Shown: positions 55,001-64,000 of the stretch, piece after piece | How the letters are laid out: each line of letters begins with the position of its first letter | How positions within the stretch are numbered: the first letter of the stretch is position 1 | Assembly: GCF_018873765.1 (NCBI RefSeq) | Contig: NC_057921.1 | Coordinates: forward strand, 64,469,557 to 64,533,556 | Origin: Telopea speciosissima | Taxonomy: Eukaryota; Streptophyta; Magnoliopsida; Proteales; Proteaceae | Length of the DNA: 64,000 nt | Direction of reading: 5' to 3' | Translations under genes and position numbers: made by a program | Notes under the pieces: generated by a model | Told to the model about the DNA's origin: nothing | Database searches by the model: none | The model's input: only the letters and a program-made list of their open reading frames with translations

Positions 55001-55847
55001 TTGGGATCTCAAAGAGACAAGTTCTAGTGGGTTATCGACAACTGCTTGCCGCCTAACTTTTAGAGGTCATACTAATGGAAAGGTTAGTTTCTCTATTTTA
55101 GATATTACTTGCATTTGTCCCTTTAAAAAAGCTGAATTATCTATTGACTTTTTTTCTGTTGTTTCCTCAGAACTTTGTGGGCTTAACCGTATCAGATGGA
55201 TATATAGCATGCGGTTCAGAAACAAATGAGGTATATTAGTTTAAATCTCAGTTTCAAGTTCAATGTTTGGTATTTAAATTTTAGGGGCCCTCATGTGGCC
55301 CACAGCTAAAAAAGCTTGCCGCCAGAGTGAAGTCGCGGGTTTGAGTTGAGCGGCCACTTCATGCAAAAAAATGCTGAAGGTTCGGACCGACCACAGTCCG
55401 CTCTTCAGAGAACTCTGTGAAAGTGGGACTTGCACTGGGTAAGCCATGTGAAGTATTGATCCTCCTTGCTATGGGTCCTGACTTTGAGTATTGTAAGCCA
55501 AGAAGGTTGCTTGATTGGATAATCCAAACAGAGAATTCCTAAGTGTGTTTTATTTATTTTTTTGGTGTGGAGGAGGAGGAGGAGAGGGGGGGGGGAGGTG
55601 ACAATTCAAATTTTGAGGACTTTGACTCTTTCATTTTTTTCTTGTTTATCCTTAGGTATATGCTTATTATAGATCTTTGCCTATGCCCATCACTTCTCAC
55701 AAGTTTGGCTCCTTTGATTCTGTTACTGGGAAAGAGACTGGTGATGATAATGGACAATTTGTTTCCAGCGTCTGTTGGAGAGGAAAGTCAAATACGGTTG
55801 TAGCTGCCAATTCTAGTGGAAGTATTAAACTGTTACAAATGGTGTGA
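43059..55847 (+). CDS. SPA2: SPA1-RELATED 2-like WD40 repressor of photomorphogenesis, 1073 aa
   Basis: Seven coding exons: 43059-44564, 47595-47746, 51464-52310, 53504-53650, 54765-55082, 55171-55230, 55656-55847. They sum to 1074 codons with stop, and all phases agree. Residues 1-290 are a variable N-terminus with the SPA2-type [15 protein letters not shown] and SKSGFS-like [14 protein letters not shown] motifs. Residues 291-553 form the degenerate kinase-like region ([24 protein letters not shown] without a catalytic [33 protein letters not shown]). A coiled coil follows at about 580-620, and from about 745 seven-bladed WD40 repeats. SPA proteins bind COP1 in a nuclear E3 ligase complex that degrades light-signalling factors such as HY5. 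Oddities: the usual PES/PEP between LLHP and SSRP is two residues shorter, and intron 4 is GC-AG. Introns 1 and 2 contain transposons. The protein appears intact. Confidence 0.93.
44900..46494. mobile_element. hAT-like non-autonomous element in SPA2 intron 1
   Basis: The ends are inverse: left CATAGTTGTCAAGGCG (44900-44915), right on the minus strand CATTGTTGTCAAGGCGG (from 46494). They continue as CCTAGGCG/CCTAAGCGC repeats. The flanks CATATCCC (44892-44899) and CATATCTC (46495-46502) are an 8-bp target duplication with one mismatch, fitting hAT. It is about 1.6 kb with no transposase frame, and it contains a poly-A run at 45318-45340 and a 31-bp minisatellite (46215-46351). Confidence 0.75.
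46215..46351. repeat. 31-bp minisatellite, about 4.5 copies
   Basis: The unit TGATTTTTGATGACTTGATG followed by TGGCTTAATAT repeats from 46215 with a 31-base period and one or two changes per copy. It lies inside the hAT-like element in SPA2 intron 1. Confidence 0.85.
46752..46848 (+). repeat. partial Au-type SINE
   Basis: Starts GGGCGGGCCTCGGCGCAACAGG, has a B-box-like GGTCGTGGGTTTGAGTC, and jumps to GAGCCTTGTGCACTGGGTAAG, so the middle of the SINE is missing compared with the copy at 34860-35026. It lies in SPA2 intron 1. Confidence 0.6.
46849..47594. other. rest of SPA2 intron 1
   Basis: No exon recognised until the acceptor AATCAG|TT at 47594/47595. On the minus strand 47400-47475 can be read as [20 protein letters not shown], a coding-like string followed by stops. 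It may be a decayed gene fragment of unknown origin. Confidence 0.35.
48210..48456 (+). repeat. copia 5' LTR with CACGTG palindromes
   Basis: A 247-bp LTR. It holds ACACTGTTCACGTGAACAGT (about 48309-48328), a perfect palindrome centred on CACGTG, followed by two further GTGAACAGTGT/GTGAATAGTAT copies absent from the 3' LTR. A TATAAATAG box lies near 48390. Confidence 0.9.
49071..50391 (+). pseudogene. copia gag-RT-RNase H remnant
   Basis: Gag (49071 to about 49220) and RT (about 49221-49900) are in different frames. RT has [19 protein letters not shown], the YVDDIVVTG catalytic site (about 49441-49467) and [10 protein letters not shown]. RNase H is broken after YTDLDG by a short deletion and frameshift (near 49937). 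It resumes at about 50032 with [30 protein letters not shown] and DRHFIKEKL, ending [13 protein letters not shown]. Confidence 0.88.
50399..50622 (+). repeat. copia 3' LTR (224 bp)
   Basis: Same ends and text as the 5' LTR, but with a single GTTCACGTGAAC palindrome and GGGATGTG in place of GGTCACG. Confidence 0.9.
50628..51463. other. end of SPA2 intron 2
   Basis: No exon recognised. Contains a C-run at 51412-51425 and the acceptor GCTGACAG|GG at 51463/51464. The open frame at 51247-51525 runs through this acceptor by chance. Confidence 0.5.
52357..52605. mobile_element. MITE with inverted ends in SPA2 intron 3
   Basis: The left arm, CAGGATGGGTAGGCCTTTCGG with GTCCCCATTAATCCTACCCTT (52363-52399), is mirrored at 52559-52600, where the minus strand reads CAGGATGGGTAGGCCTATCAG and GTCCCCATTAATCCCACCCTT. 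It is about 240 bp, non-coding, with a unique loop. No target duplication was fixed. Confidence 0.7.
53083..53150. repeat. poly-C and CA microsatellite in SPA2 intron 3
   Basis: Runs of C (about 53093-53110), (CA)n (about 53112-53130) and A (about 53138-53148) in succession. Likely unstable and difficult to sequence. Confidence 0.85.
55286..55460 (+). repeat. SINE-like repeat in SPA2 intron 6
   Basis: Contains AGCTTGCCGCCAGAGTGAAGTC and the B-box-like GTCGCGGGTTTGAGTTG. Further on lie GGTTCGGACCGACCACAGTCC and a TTGCACTGGGTAAG end shared with the Au-like copies. It is probably a tRNA-derived SINE of another or mosaic family. Boundaries are approximate. Confidence 0.45.
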
Positions 55848-58800
55848 GAAGTGGTTAACAATGTATGTTCAACCAAGGAAAGATGGACAGTTCTGAAGCT
55901 GAAGGTGCACAGCTTTGTGGTCCCAAAGATTCATTGAATCCTTGAGTGGGTGTAAATATTAGGGGTCTGAAAGAAGTCACTGTAAGATGAAGACCCCAAC
56001 CAGAAGAGAAATTGAGCCATCAAATTCATTCAAATTTCAGTTGAACTGGGATTTGTGTCTCTGACTTTACTCGAAAGGGGCTGTGCCACCAGAAGCCACA
56101 GACAGGGTTGAATAGCTCCAACAATTACACAGTGTCAATGCTATGAGGTGTCAGGCCTTTTCTTCCTCATCATGCAAAAAATGCAGTTGATTCAGTTGAA
56201 CACCTCTTGACGCTCTTTGTAAGAATGTGAAGAATTTGAAGGGACTACGATGAGCAATGTGTGACTGATTATGTATCTTCAACCACCAGTAAGTGCTTGA
56301 GGCTTACATACCAAAAACAATTGCTACCCTAACCAGAGAGGATGCCCAAGATGCAGAAGATTCTTTTGCTGAACCACTTGTTTATGAACCGAGGTTTGAG
56401 GCTTGGAAAACAGGTGAGGTGGTGGAAACAAGGAAAAGATTACTACAGAATCCCAATTTTTATTGTTTCTGTACTTCTGCTCACCAGTAAAGGCATAGTT
56501 GGAATTTAAGGTGTTGTGATGGGTACATGGCCAATCTTTTTAACCAGTATTCTGAAGGCAGTCCATGTTTTCAAGGAAGGAAATGCATATTTAACAAGTT
56601 TTCACATATTCCGAAATGTCCCAATTTGAATTATAGCGATGTAAATTATTGCCAAATTAAGTATTTGTATTATAAAATCAGATTTTCTTTTTGAGGAGAG
56701 AAGAGGGGGGGGGGAGTGTTGAAAGAAGAAAAGGGAGGGGGTTAGTAGATACTTGATTCTTCATATTGTACATTGTACTTCATTATTATTGTTTTCTTCA
56801 GATCTTACTGCTTATTGTCAGTGTTTCCAATTTTAAGATTCTTTTTCATGTAAATGTATGTTCACTTGATCCATAAGATTATTATGCACGTATCTTAAGA
56901 TGGTTAAATCATCCAAATGTGTACTTCCATGCACAGATGATTGTTATAGGCTAAGGAAACATACAGGTAGACTCTTGGGTTTGCATTTGGTCGATACTAT
57001 TATGGGCATCTATTTTGTGGGACTAATCAAATGCATAGTCACATGTGCCTACTTGTATGCCACACCAGGCTTCAGTTGGTTCTGGGCAAAATCCATGTAG
57101 AAAGAATTTTATAATGTAAAATCGATATGAAAGAAGGGATATGACTTGAAAAATTTTCCTTTTACATGGTCTTACTTGGAAACAAGCAGAGCATTTGGAA
57201 ATATGGTGCATATTACATCTGATTTTACAAATTACAATCAATATGCCTACCTCAAATTTTGATCTTCTCAACGAAGAGTGATAGGATATATGTCTTGCTC
57301 GTATGTATTGTGGATCTGGCTACAAAATACAACTTCTCTTGCTAACTGATCAGTAACACAGTTTCAGGCCAAAATCTAATCAGTCAGATGGTGAGGAGGA
57401 AATCAAGGCTCGGATGAAATCAGTCTAGGGCTAAAAGATTCAAGAACATTGACAATTTCAAATTGATTACTGTCTCCTCTCCCCTTTTCTTTTGGTGTTG
57501 GGGGAGCAATTGTCCACTCATGGGTGCAAAACAACCCAGAATCTAGGCCTTGCAAAAGGAAATCCCTTCCTCTTTCAGGTACAGTAATGTGGTCATATGA
57601 GACTTTTTGCCAGGAATACTGATGTTAGCAGCCAGCCTTGGCAAGTTACACCACTCTCAGCGCCTCATTTAAGTCAAAAAGTTTGGATAGAAGATGATGG
57701 GAAAAATTGTGACGCTCACTTGTGGACTTTGGCAAACTACCACCTTGTGTTGAGATGTCCTCTAGGGGGAAGGATGGTGCCGTTTATGGACCTAAGCTAA
57801 CTCAGAATCTGAGGCATGACCAGATGTTCTCTGCCTGAGTGGGTTCATCACTGCTGAAAGCTGGCTCTCAGAATTCAGCCTCATACTGCGACTAAATTGG
57901 GTCAGTTGTGGAGGTGGTCTTGATGCTCGTCCTTTTGGTGTTCCTGATAGAAAATAAAATACACAAAGTATGGTGTTAGAGAAAATGGTAATTAAATTCG
58001 GTATCTAAATTAATTCTCTGGAATTTAGAAATATGTAGAGAAATTCCTTCCCTGTCTGTTTAATTAATAATTTGCTTAAATATACTTGGCCTATATATAG
58101 ATTACTAGCGTCATCGTTATTATTTCATTACTCTCTGCATTATAATGGGCCTATCAGTATAATGCTCGGAAGAGTTCCTTCTATCTCTACTTAAGTCTGT
58201 TACGGGTGCAAACTCTAACAGAGACAAGACAAGGTGGAATAGTAACTTTGTTTCTAATCATCTACCTTTCATGTTGTAAATGCAGAACTTAAAAATAATA
58301 ACAACTTAGCTGGTTCATCTGAGATTATATTTCTTAACATCATACATTTTGATTTATGATGTAATTTCTTCATTCCCATTCAATGATTAAATGTGTACAT
58401 GTTAGTTCCACTACCACATACCAAAAAGAAATTGCTGATCGGTAATGAATAGTATATAGTGATGGTTCCAGGACCATCAGAATTCAGACCCAAAATTAAA
58501 TATTTTGCAATTTCCTTTCTTCTTTGGTATGAGACATGTTATGCATTCAAGTCACTGACATATTTACCTCCAAATCCAATCAATTGTTTCCATTCTGTGA
58601 CTTCGAGACCTAAGTGCAGATCATGTAATACAGGACTTGAGTCCATGTCCAACAAAGTATTTGAGAAAACAAGGATGGCAAAAATGTGAGTAGTTTGGAT
58701 GTATTGGTTATCAACAACCTAAGTTTCTTTCTGGAATGAAACCTGTATTGGTACTGTTGATTTTAGAGAATTGTCTCAGCATAATTGGAGAAAACCAGTT

Positions 58801-58857
58801 ATACTAAAGATTGTTTGGAGAGAAAGGAAGCAAATTGAAGAAGAAAATTAAGCAAGG
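55848..58857. other. SPA2 3' UTR and intergenic spacer
   Basis: The first several hundred bases are presumably the SPA2 3' UTR. Small open frames (56293-56490, 56900-57100, 57597-57800, 58459-58689) lack domains. A G-run lies near 56706. I see no gene here. SPA2 and the MLKL-like gene converge on this spacer. Confidence 0.45.
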
Positions 58858-60768
58858 CTAAAGATGACCTGTTTGTTTGTTGGCCTTTGCATCGGTAGTC
58901 TTCTTTACCAGTGAAAGTTTCTTGTTGGTATGCTCGGAACCAACTGGATTTTTTTTCTCGGGTGCTACAGGGAATGGATCATCCACCAGAGCTGCATTCT
59001 CATCCCCACAACCCGAAGTGCCATCACTGCCAGATTCCGAACTTCTGTCTCTAAAATTCACACTGATCCTCTCCTTCTCCATTGCCTTATACGCAAACAT
59101 CTCAAACGGGATATGTGATACCGGTGCTGGGTCAGGACTCCCTTCTACAGAGAACTTCTTGGAGAACCATGCCTCTATATCACAGAAATCAACAGGCGGC
59201 ATTGGAGGATCAGGCTGGCTATGGTCTGGGTTCAGCACTAGGAACCGCTTGATGTAGCGGAGGATCCTACAGATGGATGAGAAACTTGGACGCTGAGTTG
59301 GGTCAGTATGCCAACATTTTTTGGTCAAGTTGGTAAGGTATTTTGGTGAAGGGAATGGGAAGAGTGGCCTCTCCCCTGCCCTAATGTTTCTGCTCATCTT
59401 GTCTCCCTGGAGATGTGCATCCTCAAATGGAACCTTCCCTGTCAAAAGCTCAAAGCAAATCATCCCAAAGCTATAAATATCTGCCTTCTCAGCGTACTTG
59501 CAACTGGAGGTACTCTCTGGCTGTTCTTGGTCCGATAGAACCTCTGGAGCATACCAGATGAATGGTGCCTCATTTTGATTTGAGGAGGATCGATGGCTGA
59601 ATTTCTTAATAGAGGATAGGCCAAATCCTGATATTTTCACTTGCAAGTATCCATCAGAGGAATTCCTTGATCGAACTAGGATGTTATTTGGATTTAATTC
59701 TCCGTGGTATATCTTGTGGGAGTGGAGATACTCCATCCCTCTAGCAATCTGAAGCATTAGATCGACTGCTACGGGAACAGAAAATGGAACCATCCTCCTC
59801 GGGCTGCAAAGCTCTTTGATATAGCCATTGAGGTCCTTATTCATCAGCTCCATAACTAGGAAACACTCTTTCTTTTCTTCATCTGAGAACCCACAAAGGT
59901 ATTGCAATATGTTAGGGTGAGAGAGGGATGAGAGAAGAGATATCTCAGGAATTGCAGGCTCAATCTCTCCGAAGAAATGTCTTACAACGAAGCTTTCACC
60001 TAACCAATGGACTTCCTTGAATTGGCTCCCACTCCCTAGTCGCCTCCTAACATGGTAGTCTTTTGAACCCACCAATATTGAGCTTGGGTAGAGCTTCCCA
60101 TCGGAGGGTTTGTTGGTGTCAAGGTTCTTGAGTAGGAGCTCCATGAGACGTTGCTCTTGTTTGGTTACAGGCACTGAACTCCTCCTTTCTCTGATTGCCT
60201 CTAGAAGAAGCCACCTATCGTCCTTCCAAACGGCATCCAATCTGTTGCAGATATCTTGAGAAACCAGGTAAAGCTTCCCGAAATTCCATTGGAAGAGTTT
60301 TGGGTCCATCCACTCCCTCTCATACTTCCTTGACAAGACTACCCTCTTCTTCAGGATCTCATCCTGGTCACACCCTGAGATTTCTCCTGCTGTCTCTATA
60401 GCTTCAATGACGATTGGGATGCAAGAGAGCAAGTTGTGGATGTGGAATTCGACGCATTCTGTGTTCCGTGACAGGGAAATGACTTTGGACAGCCAATCCT
60501 TGTTGTCCATGCACTGCTGAACATAGATTTCCCCTTCTTTGAAGACACGGTGAAGCTCTCTCAATGGGTACTCAAGTGCCTTCCATTTGGTGTGCTTCTC
60601 TTCAAATCTCAGATTTTGCTTGAGCTCCTCTGCGATGCCTTGAAACGCGAGAGTGAAGACATCAGACAGCAAACAGCACTGGCGCTGGTTAATCCGGATG
60701 TCGTGTTGAAATACCATGAGAGCATTTAAACTCCCTAAAACCTTCCCTATCTGCCTGAATTGATCCAT
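58858..60768 (-). CDS. plant MLKL-type pseudokinase (DUF1221/HeLo plus kinase-like domain), 636 aa
   Basis: Intronless coding region. The start is the ATG at 60766-60768 (MDQFRQIGKVLGSL); the frame stays open five codons further with no upstream ATG. Residues 1-205 form the all-helical DUF1221 region (INQRQCCLLSDVFTLAF, TKWKALEYPLRELHRVFKEGE), proposed as a HeLo four-helix bundle in plant MLKLs. Residues about 235-510 are kinase-like but lack catalysis. The VAIK Lys position reads FVVRHF (about 260-265), HRD is YHGELNPNN (354-362), and DFG is SGFG (380-383). The APE region is recognisable (WYAPEVL), as are SFGMICFELLTGK and RPSF. A Ser/Gly-rich basic tail ends LVKKTTDAKANKQTGHL. Plant MLKL proteins act in immunity as assembling cell-death or ion-flux factors. 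Convergent with SPA2. Confidence 0.9.
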   Translation of the reverse strand: MDQFRQIGKVLGSLNALMVFQHDIRINQRQCCLLSDVFTLAFQGIAEELKQNLRFEEKHTKWKALEYPLRELHRVFKEGEIYVQQCMDNKDWLSKVISLSRNTECVEFHIHNLLSCIPIVIEAIETAGEISGCDQDEILKKRVVLSRKYEREWMDPKLFQWNFGKLYLVSQDICNRLDAVWKDDRWLLLEAIRERRSSVPVTKQEQRLMELLLKNLDTNKPSDGKLYPSSILVGSKDYHVRRRLGSGSQFKEVHWLGESFVVRHFFGEIEPAIPEISLLSSLSHPNILQYLCGFSDEEKKECFLVMELMNKDLNGYIKELCSPRRMVPFSVPVAVDLMLQIARGMEYLHSHKIYHGELNPNNILVRSRNSSDGYLQVKISGFGLSSIKKFSHRSSSNQNEAPFIWYAPEVLSDQEQPESTSSCKYAEKADIYSFGMICFELLTGKVPFEDAHLQGDKMSRNIRAGERPLFPFPSPKYLTNLTKKCWHTDPTQRPSFSSICRILRYIKRFLVLNPDHSQPDPPMPPVDFCDIEAWFSKKFSVEGSPDPAPVSHIPFEMFAYKAMEKERISVNFRDRSSESGSDGTSGCGDENAALVDDPFPVAPEKKNPVGSEHTNKKLSLVKKTTDAKANKQTGHL

Positions 60769-61215
60769 ACCCAGATTAGGCAAACCAGAGAAAAATGTGA
60801 ATTTCTTATTTATCTATGCCAATCCAGATTAGATATCAATCGTTATTGGAACATAGAGTGGAGAAGATAAATGAGATGTTAGGGAAGAGGACCGTGGAAG
60901 CGAAGAAAACACCGAGGATTCAATTCGATCCGATCATGTAATTGTCATGGTGATCTTCCAAAATAGAAAACAAAAAAAAGGAACCCACCACCAAATTCTT
61001 GAGAAGACTATTGGAAGACTATCTAAAATCCATCAGTGAGACCAAAAGACGAGAAAGAGAGAGACTCCTGAAGCAATCAACATGAGGAGGAAGATGAGTA
61101 GTTTGACCTCTTCCAGTTGATCAAGAAACAGCAGAAACCGATAGAACCAAAAAGATTTCCCGATGAGGATTGTCTCTCCCTTGTTCTGGGAATTAAAGTT
61201 CCGAGAATCTGATAA

Positions 61216-61224
61216 ACACGTGTC
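61216..61224. promoter_or_regulatory. G-box/ABRE core ACACGTGTC
   Basis: A palindromic ACACGTGTC lies about 450 bases upstream of the MLKL-like start codon, identical to the motif upstream of the membrane-protein gene (3859-3867). bZIP binding is a family-level inference. Confidence 0.35.
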
Positions 61225-61935
61225 AGTTTCATTACATTGCAGGCATGAGCGTTGAACTAGTCCCTATTTTTTCTTCGGTTTTGGTCTTTGAAGAAGTTCC
61301 CGCGAGTTCCGAGTATGAAATTTCGGTTTTAACAGACTCAGAGTACGCGTTTGTGACATCATTCTTAAGATATTTTCAAATTGGTCAGTTATTCCGTTTT
61401 TGCAATATAATACTGTAATAAATTGGTCTTTAATTGATTTTTGTTTGGTTCACTTTCAGGTTTTATTGGGTTGGTTCAACTGGTCCTTATCGAGTTTTTA
61501 CCCGTTTGTTTTGTTTTATATATATATATCTATATATATATATATTAAAAATTTAATGGGCAAGAGATTGCTGCTTCATCGTGTAACCCTTGCACTAGCA
61601 CAGGGGTCAATGAGACATGGATGAGATTTTCTTTTATTGCAATAGAAGTTTAGTGGTAATTTCACTCACTCATATAGCTAACCAGACCAATATAGCTAAT
61701 CGGTATTGGTTGGTTTTGGTCCGGATCGATATGTGCTTAAGGGGCCGGCCGAAACAAACCAATTGACAAAGCCCTGCAGTAAGAATTGTTAAAGCAAGAA
61801 ACTGGTTTGTGTTAGTTTTTAATTTCTTTATGGGGTGCTTAGCTATGAAACGATGAAGCCATGAATCTGATTGGTCCTTAGTGATACGTGGCAGAATCCA
61901 TACATTACGCGTTGTTAAGCATGAAATTGGGAATC
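61225..61935. repeat. upstream flank of MLKL-like gene: (TA)n tract, MITE end and old dispersed repeat
   Basis: A (TA)n tract lies at about 61517-61545. GGGCAAGAGATTGCTGCTTC at 61559 is an end of MITE family C. 61680-61780 holds the 'gctaatcggt..gatcgatatg' dispersed repeat text. No gene seen. Confidence 0.45.
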
Positions 61936-62082
61936 CAGATCAACTACCCACATGGGGACGGGTGGGGACAGATCTGACCCCTCCATGGGGCATGGGTCCC
62001 ACACCCTAGAAGCAGGTCCCACACCCCCACGGAGGGTGGTTCACATCTGTCCCCACCCGTCCCCATGTGGGTAGCAGATCTG
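61936..62082. mobile_element. hairpin MITE
   Basis: The left arm, CAGATCAACTACCCACATGG followed by GGACGGGTGGGGACAGATCTG, is nearly the exact inverse of the right arm (about 62038-62082, ...CCCACCCGTCCCCATGTGGG, GTAGCAGATCTG). The loop contains a second small inverted motif, GGGTCCCACACC/GGTCCCACACCC. It is 147 bp and non-coding. A strong stem is expected in RNA. Confidence 0.75.
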
Positions 62083-62189
62083 AACTCTGAAAGTGGTTTA
62101 GTTTATTTAATTTCTTTTTGGGTGGTTAGCCATGAAATCATAAAAGCCAGCATGAAGGAGGTTTGCCGTTTTGACTAGTTTAACTACTT

Positions 62190-62840
62190 GGAGACATGGT
62201 TCTAGTGCACGGTATCGGAACGGGTATCAGTAACTCAGAAAATGATATAGTATTAGACTGGTATCGATCGTATCGGATTGCTATCAACTAAAATGCTGAG
62301 TCAGCATATCTTTATGGTATCGAACTAGGTACTGGATTGGTATCGGTCGATTTTTTTTTATTTATAAAAAAAGTTCCAAAAAATCCATAAATAAAAAAAT
62401 GTATTTGTGTGAAATATTTAAAATAAAATGCAACAAATATTGCAATAAGTTTGTAAAAAAAAATATAAAAAATTGGTTAAATTCCAAAAAATCTAGTCAA
62501 TATGAAAATTAAATTGATTTAAGATAAAATATATTTTTCTTAACATTTTCTAAGAGGTTCACACTGTGAGTCACACATCAATACATTTTTACTGTTTAAA
62601 TTTATTCGTACTCATGAGTATTTTACATTATCACATGATATGATTAAAAAAAAAATAAAAATGACACATGTCAACTTGTCAAGACTCACGAGAAAACTGA
62701 ATAAGAAACTTGGGAATTGGGATTTCATTTTGGGTTGGGATTTATTGGGAATCGTGTTTGAGAATTGAGATAGAGTATCATTGGAACGGGCGATACCATG
62801 TTACAATCCGATACCAGACCCGATCCGTGCAACTGCACCA
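62190..62840. repeat. degraded foldback repeat with 'ggtatcgg' motifs
   Basis: AT-rich segment opening with GTGCACGGTATCGGAACGGGTATC and closing with an imperfect inverse (GATACCAGACCCGATCCGTGC). Internal GGTATCG(A/G)TCG motifs recur. It resembles a decayed TIR element. No coding potential. Confidence 0.4.
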
Positions 62841-62972
62841 GTATATTATGGGGGTTCTATATTCTGGGATATGGGTGGAATGGTATTAGTGCTGGATGGT
62901 GGTTTTAGGGACTTCCTGTTATACCCGTACCCCGGGATATAATTAAATATTATTTCTTCTCGTGACGTGTAG

Positions 62973-63259
62973 ATACTGCTGCCATGTATGCTGGTGACCT
63001 GTTCTCCATGAAGGTCAAACCTAGCTACAAAATCGTTGACCATAGTACGGGTTTGCCTGTGGAGGAAAGATTCTTCAACCGCCAGTGGGGAAAGTTTGTT
63101 GACGGCGACTTCGTTGACTACCCTCCAAGTATCAGCCCGGGAAGCGAGGAGTTCAGGAGAGAGCATCCTGGACCGTCACCTCAGTTGGATAATTCGTTCA
63201 GTGATGAGCTTAGCATTGCCGTGGCGAAGCTGTTCGGGGTCATGGGTGATAAACCATGA
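62973..63259 (+). pseudogene. single coding-like exon of unrecognised protein
   Basis: After an AG (62971-62972) the frame reads DTAAMYAGDLFSMKVKPSYK-like text, then HSTGLPVEERFFNRQWGKFV, DFVDYPPSISPGSEEF and QLDNSFSDELSIAVAKLFGV before TGA at 63257-63259. The composition and low-complexity-free text look like real protein, but no flanking exon is seen on the left (repeats) and a strong donor (GTAAGT at about 63270) lies just after the stop. It is probably a displaced or decayed exon, or the last exon of a gene whose 5' part was lost. Family not recognised. Confidence 0.4.
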
Positions 63260-64000
63260 CAGGAAAAAAGTAAGTTCTAGCCCTCAAGTCTTATTATTTA
63301 TTCTTCCCTTGGTGACCTCGAAGTGCGGATCCAGGCCTGAACCGCTCGAGCTAATTCATGAGAGAAGGGAATGTTTTAAGTTCAGGTCCCACTTACCTTG
63401 GGAAGTACATTGGGGACTTATACCCATCTCATATGAACCCATCTAAGAATGGGCTTTTCCCTAATTAAAGTTGTGGGCAGGCCCATTTAACCTATTGACC
63501 CAATGATGGGTTATTCCATCCACTTACCCACATAGAACTAATGGGTCGACCCATTAAGCCTCATGACCCATTTGACTAGAGGTACCCAAATACCCATTTA
63601 TTATAAATGAGTCCAAGAGGGAGAGAGAGAACATTACTTCTCCTTCATCATTCTCATCTACCCTAAATCGTGGAGGAGAGAAAGAGGAGAGAAAGAGGAG
63701 GAGGAAGGTGGAGAGGCTTGGTGGAAGGTAGAGACCCCATCTCTTAGGCCATAAATCGTGGAGCTCTCTCATCTTGGGGGTAGGTAAGCTATTGAAGCTT
63801 CTTCCTTCTTCTATTTCGGATTTTTAAAAGGGGTTGGGTAATGGGAGAGATTGACCTAGATCTCTCTTGGAACCTAGGAAGTCGATGGAGCCTTAAAGCC
63901 TAAGCTATGGTGGAGTTATTTCACTCCATTATGAGCTCTAATGTAGGGGTTCTCATTTCCATTAGAGAGATTTGAGGTTTGGACCCTATTATGCTTAGGT
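63260..64000. other. intergenic, no gene seen
   Basis: Contains repeated 'cccatt(t/a)a.cc.attgaccca' and 'atgggt' motifs (63430-63600) and GA-rich stretches (63612-63720). Open frames overlap in several phases without domains. Confidence 0.4.

Noticed and set aside
62846-63166. 106-codon open frame on the minus strand
   Set aside because: It lies opposite the more protein-like plus-strand frame at 62973-63259 and extends into repeat sequence; treated as a shadow.
1-64000. CRISPR arrays, operons, bacterial promoters or rRNA genes
   Set aside because: The tandem repeats seen are minisatellites or duplications without spacer structure, and the gene organisation is plant nuclear.

Overview
The window is nuclear DNA of a flowering plant. 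The genes have GT-AG introns, SPA2-type and plant MLKL-type proteins are present, and the intergenic space is AT-rich and packed with plant repeats (copia and gypsy LTR elements, LINEs, an Au-type SINE, MULE-, hAT- and hairpin-type MITEs). The species cannot be named from the sequence alone. A long-lived dicot-like angiosperm is a guess.

Left part (1-21 kb): an intronless gene for a multi-pass membrane protein on the minus strand (2790-3497); a 1.3-kb MULE-like element with a perfect 9-bp target duplication (4488-5801); the last two exons of an NST1-like coiled-coil protein gene (8171-9590, minus) whose upstream exons were not found; a decayed chromodomain gypsy element (about 10.1-14.6 kb) carrying a hAT-like insertion and a LINE insertion; a minus-strand LTR remnant (15.2-16.5 kb); a hairpin MITE; a small unrecognised minus-strand gene candidate (18.16-19.19 kb); and a cluster of MITEs at 19.4-20.8 kb.

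Middle (21-37 kb): exons at 21.4-22.4, 32.9-34.0 and 36.9-37.1 kb have compatible splice phases and most likely form one plus-strand gene for a coiled-coil, acidic, plant-conserved protein of unknown function. Its first reading frame is broken by an apparent 1-base deletion near 21444. The 10.5-kb first intron holds a LINE split by a copia element (24974-30442, TSD TATGG). The second intron holds an Au SINE and a LINE with a 16-bp target duplication.

Right part (37-64 kb): a seven-exon SPA2-like gene (43059-55847, plus; 1073 aa when assembled) for the WD40 partner of COP1 in light signalling. It has a 5'-UTR intron, upstream ORFs, a GC-AG intron, a hAT-like element in intron 1 and a deletion-derivative copia element in intron 2. 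It is followed by an intronless minus-strand gene for a plant MLKL-type pseudokinase (58858-60768), and then by repeats and a single unrecognised coding-like exon near 63 kb. The host genes are unrelated to each other: one in light signalling, one in immunity and the rest unknown. The dominant theme is gene introns and spacers filled by nested transposable elements.
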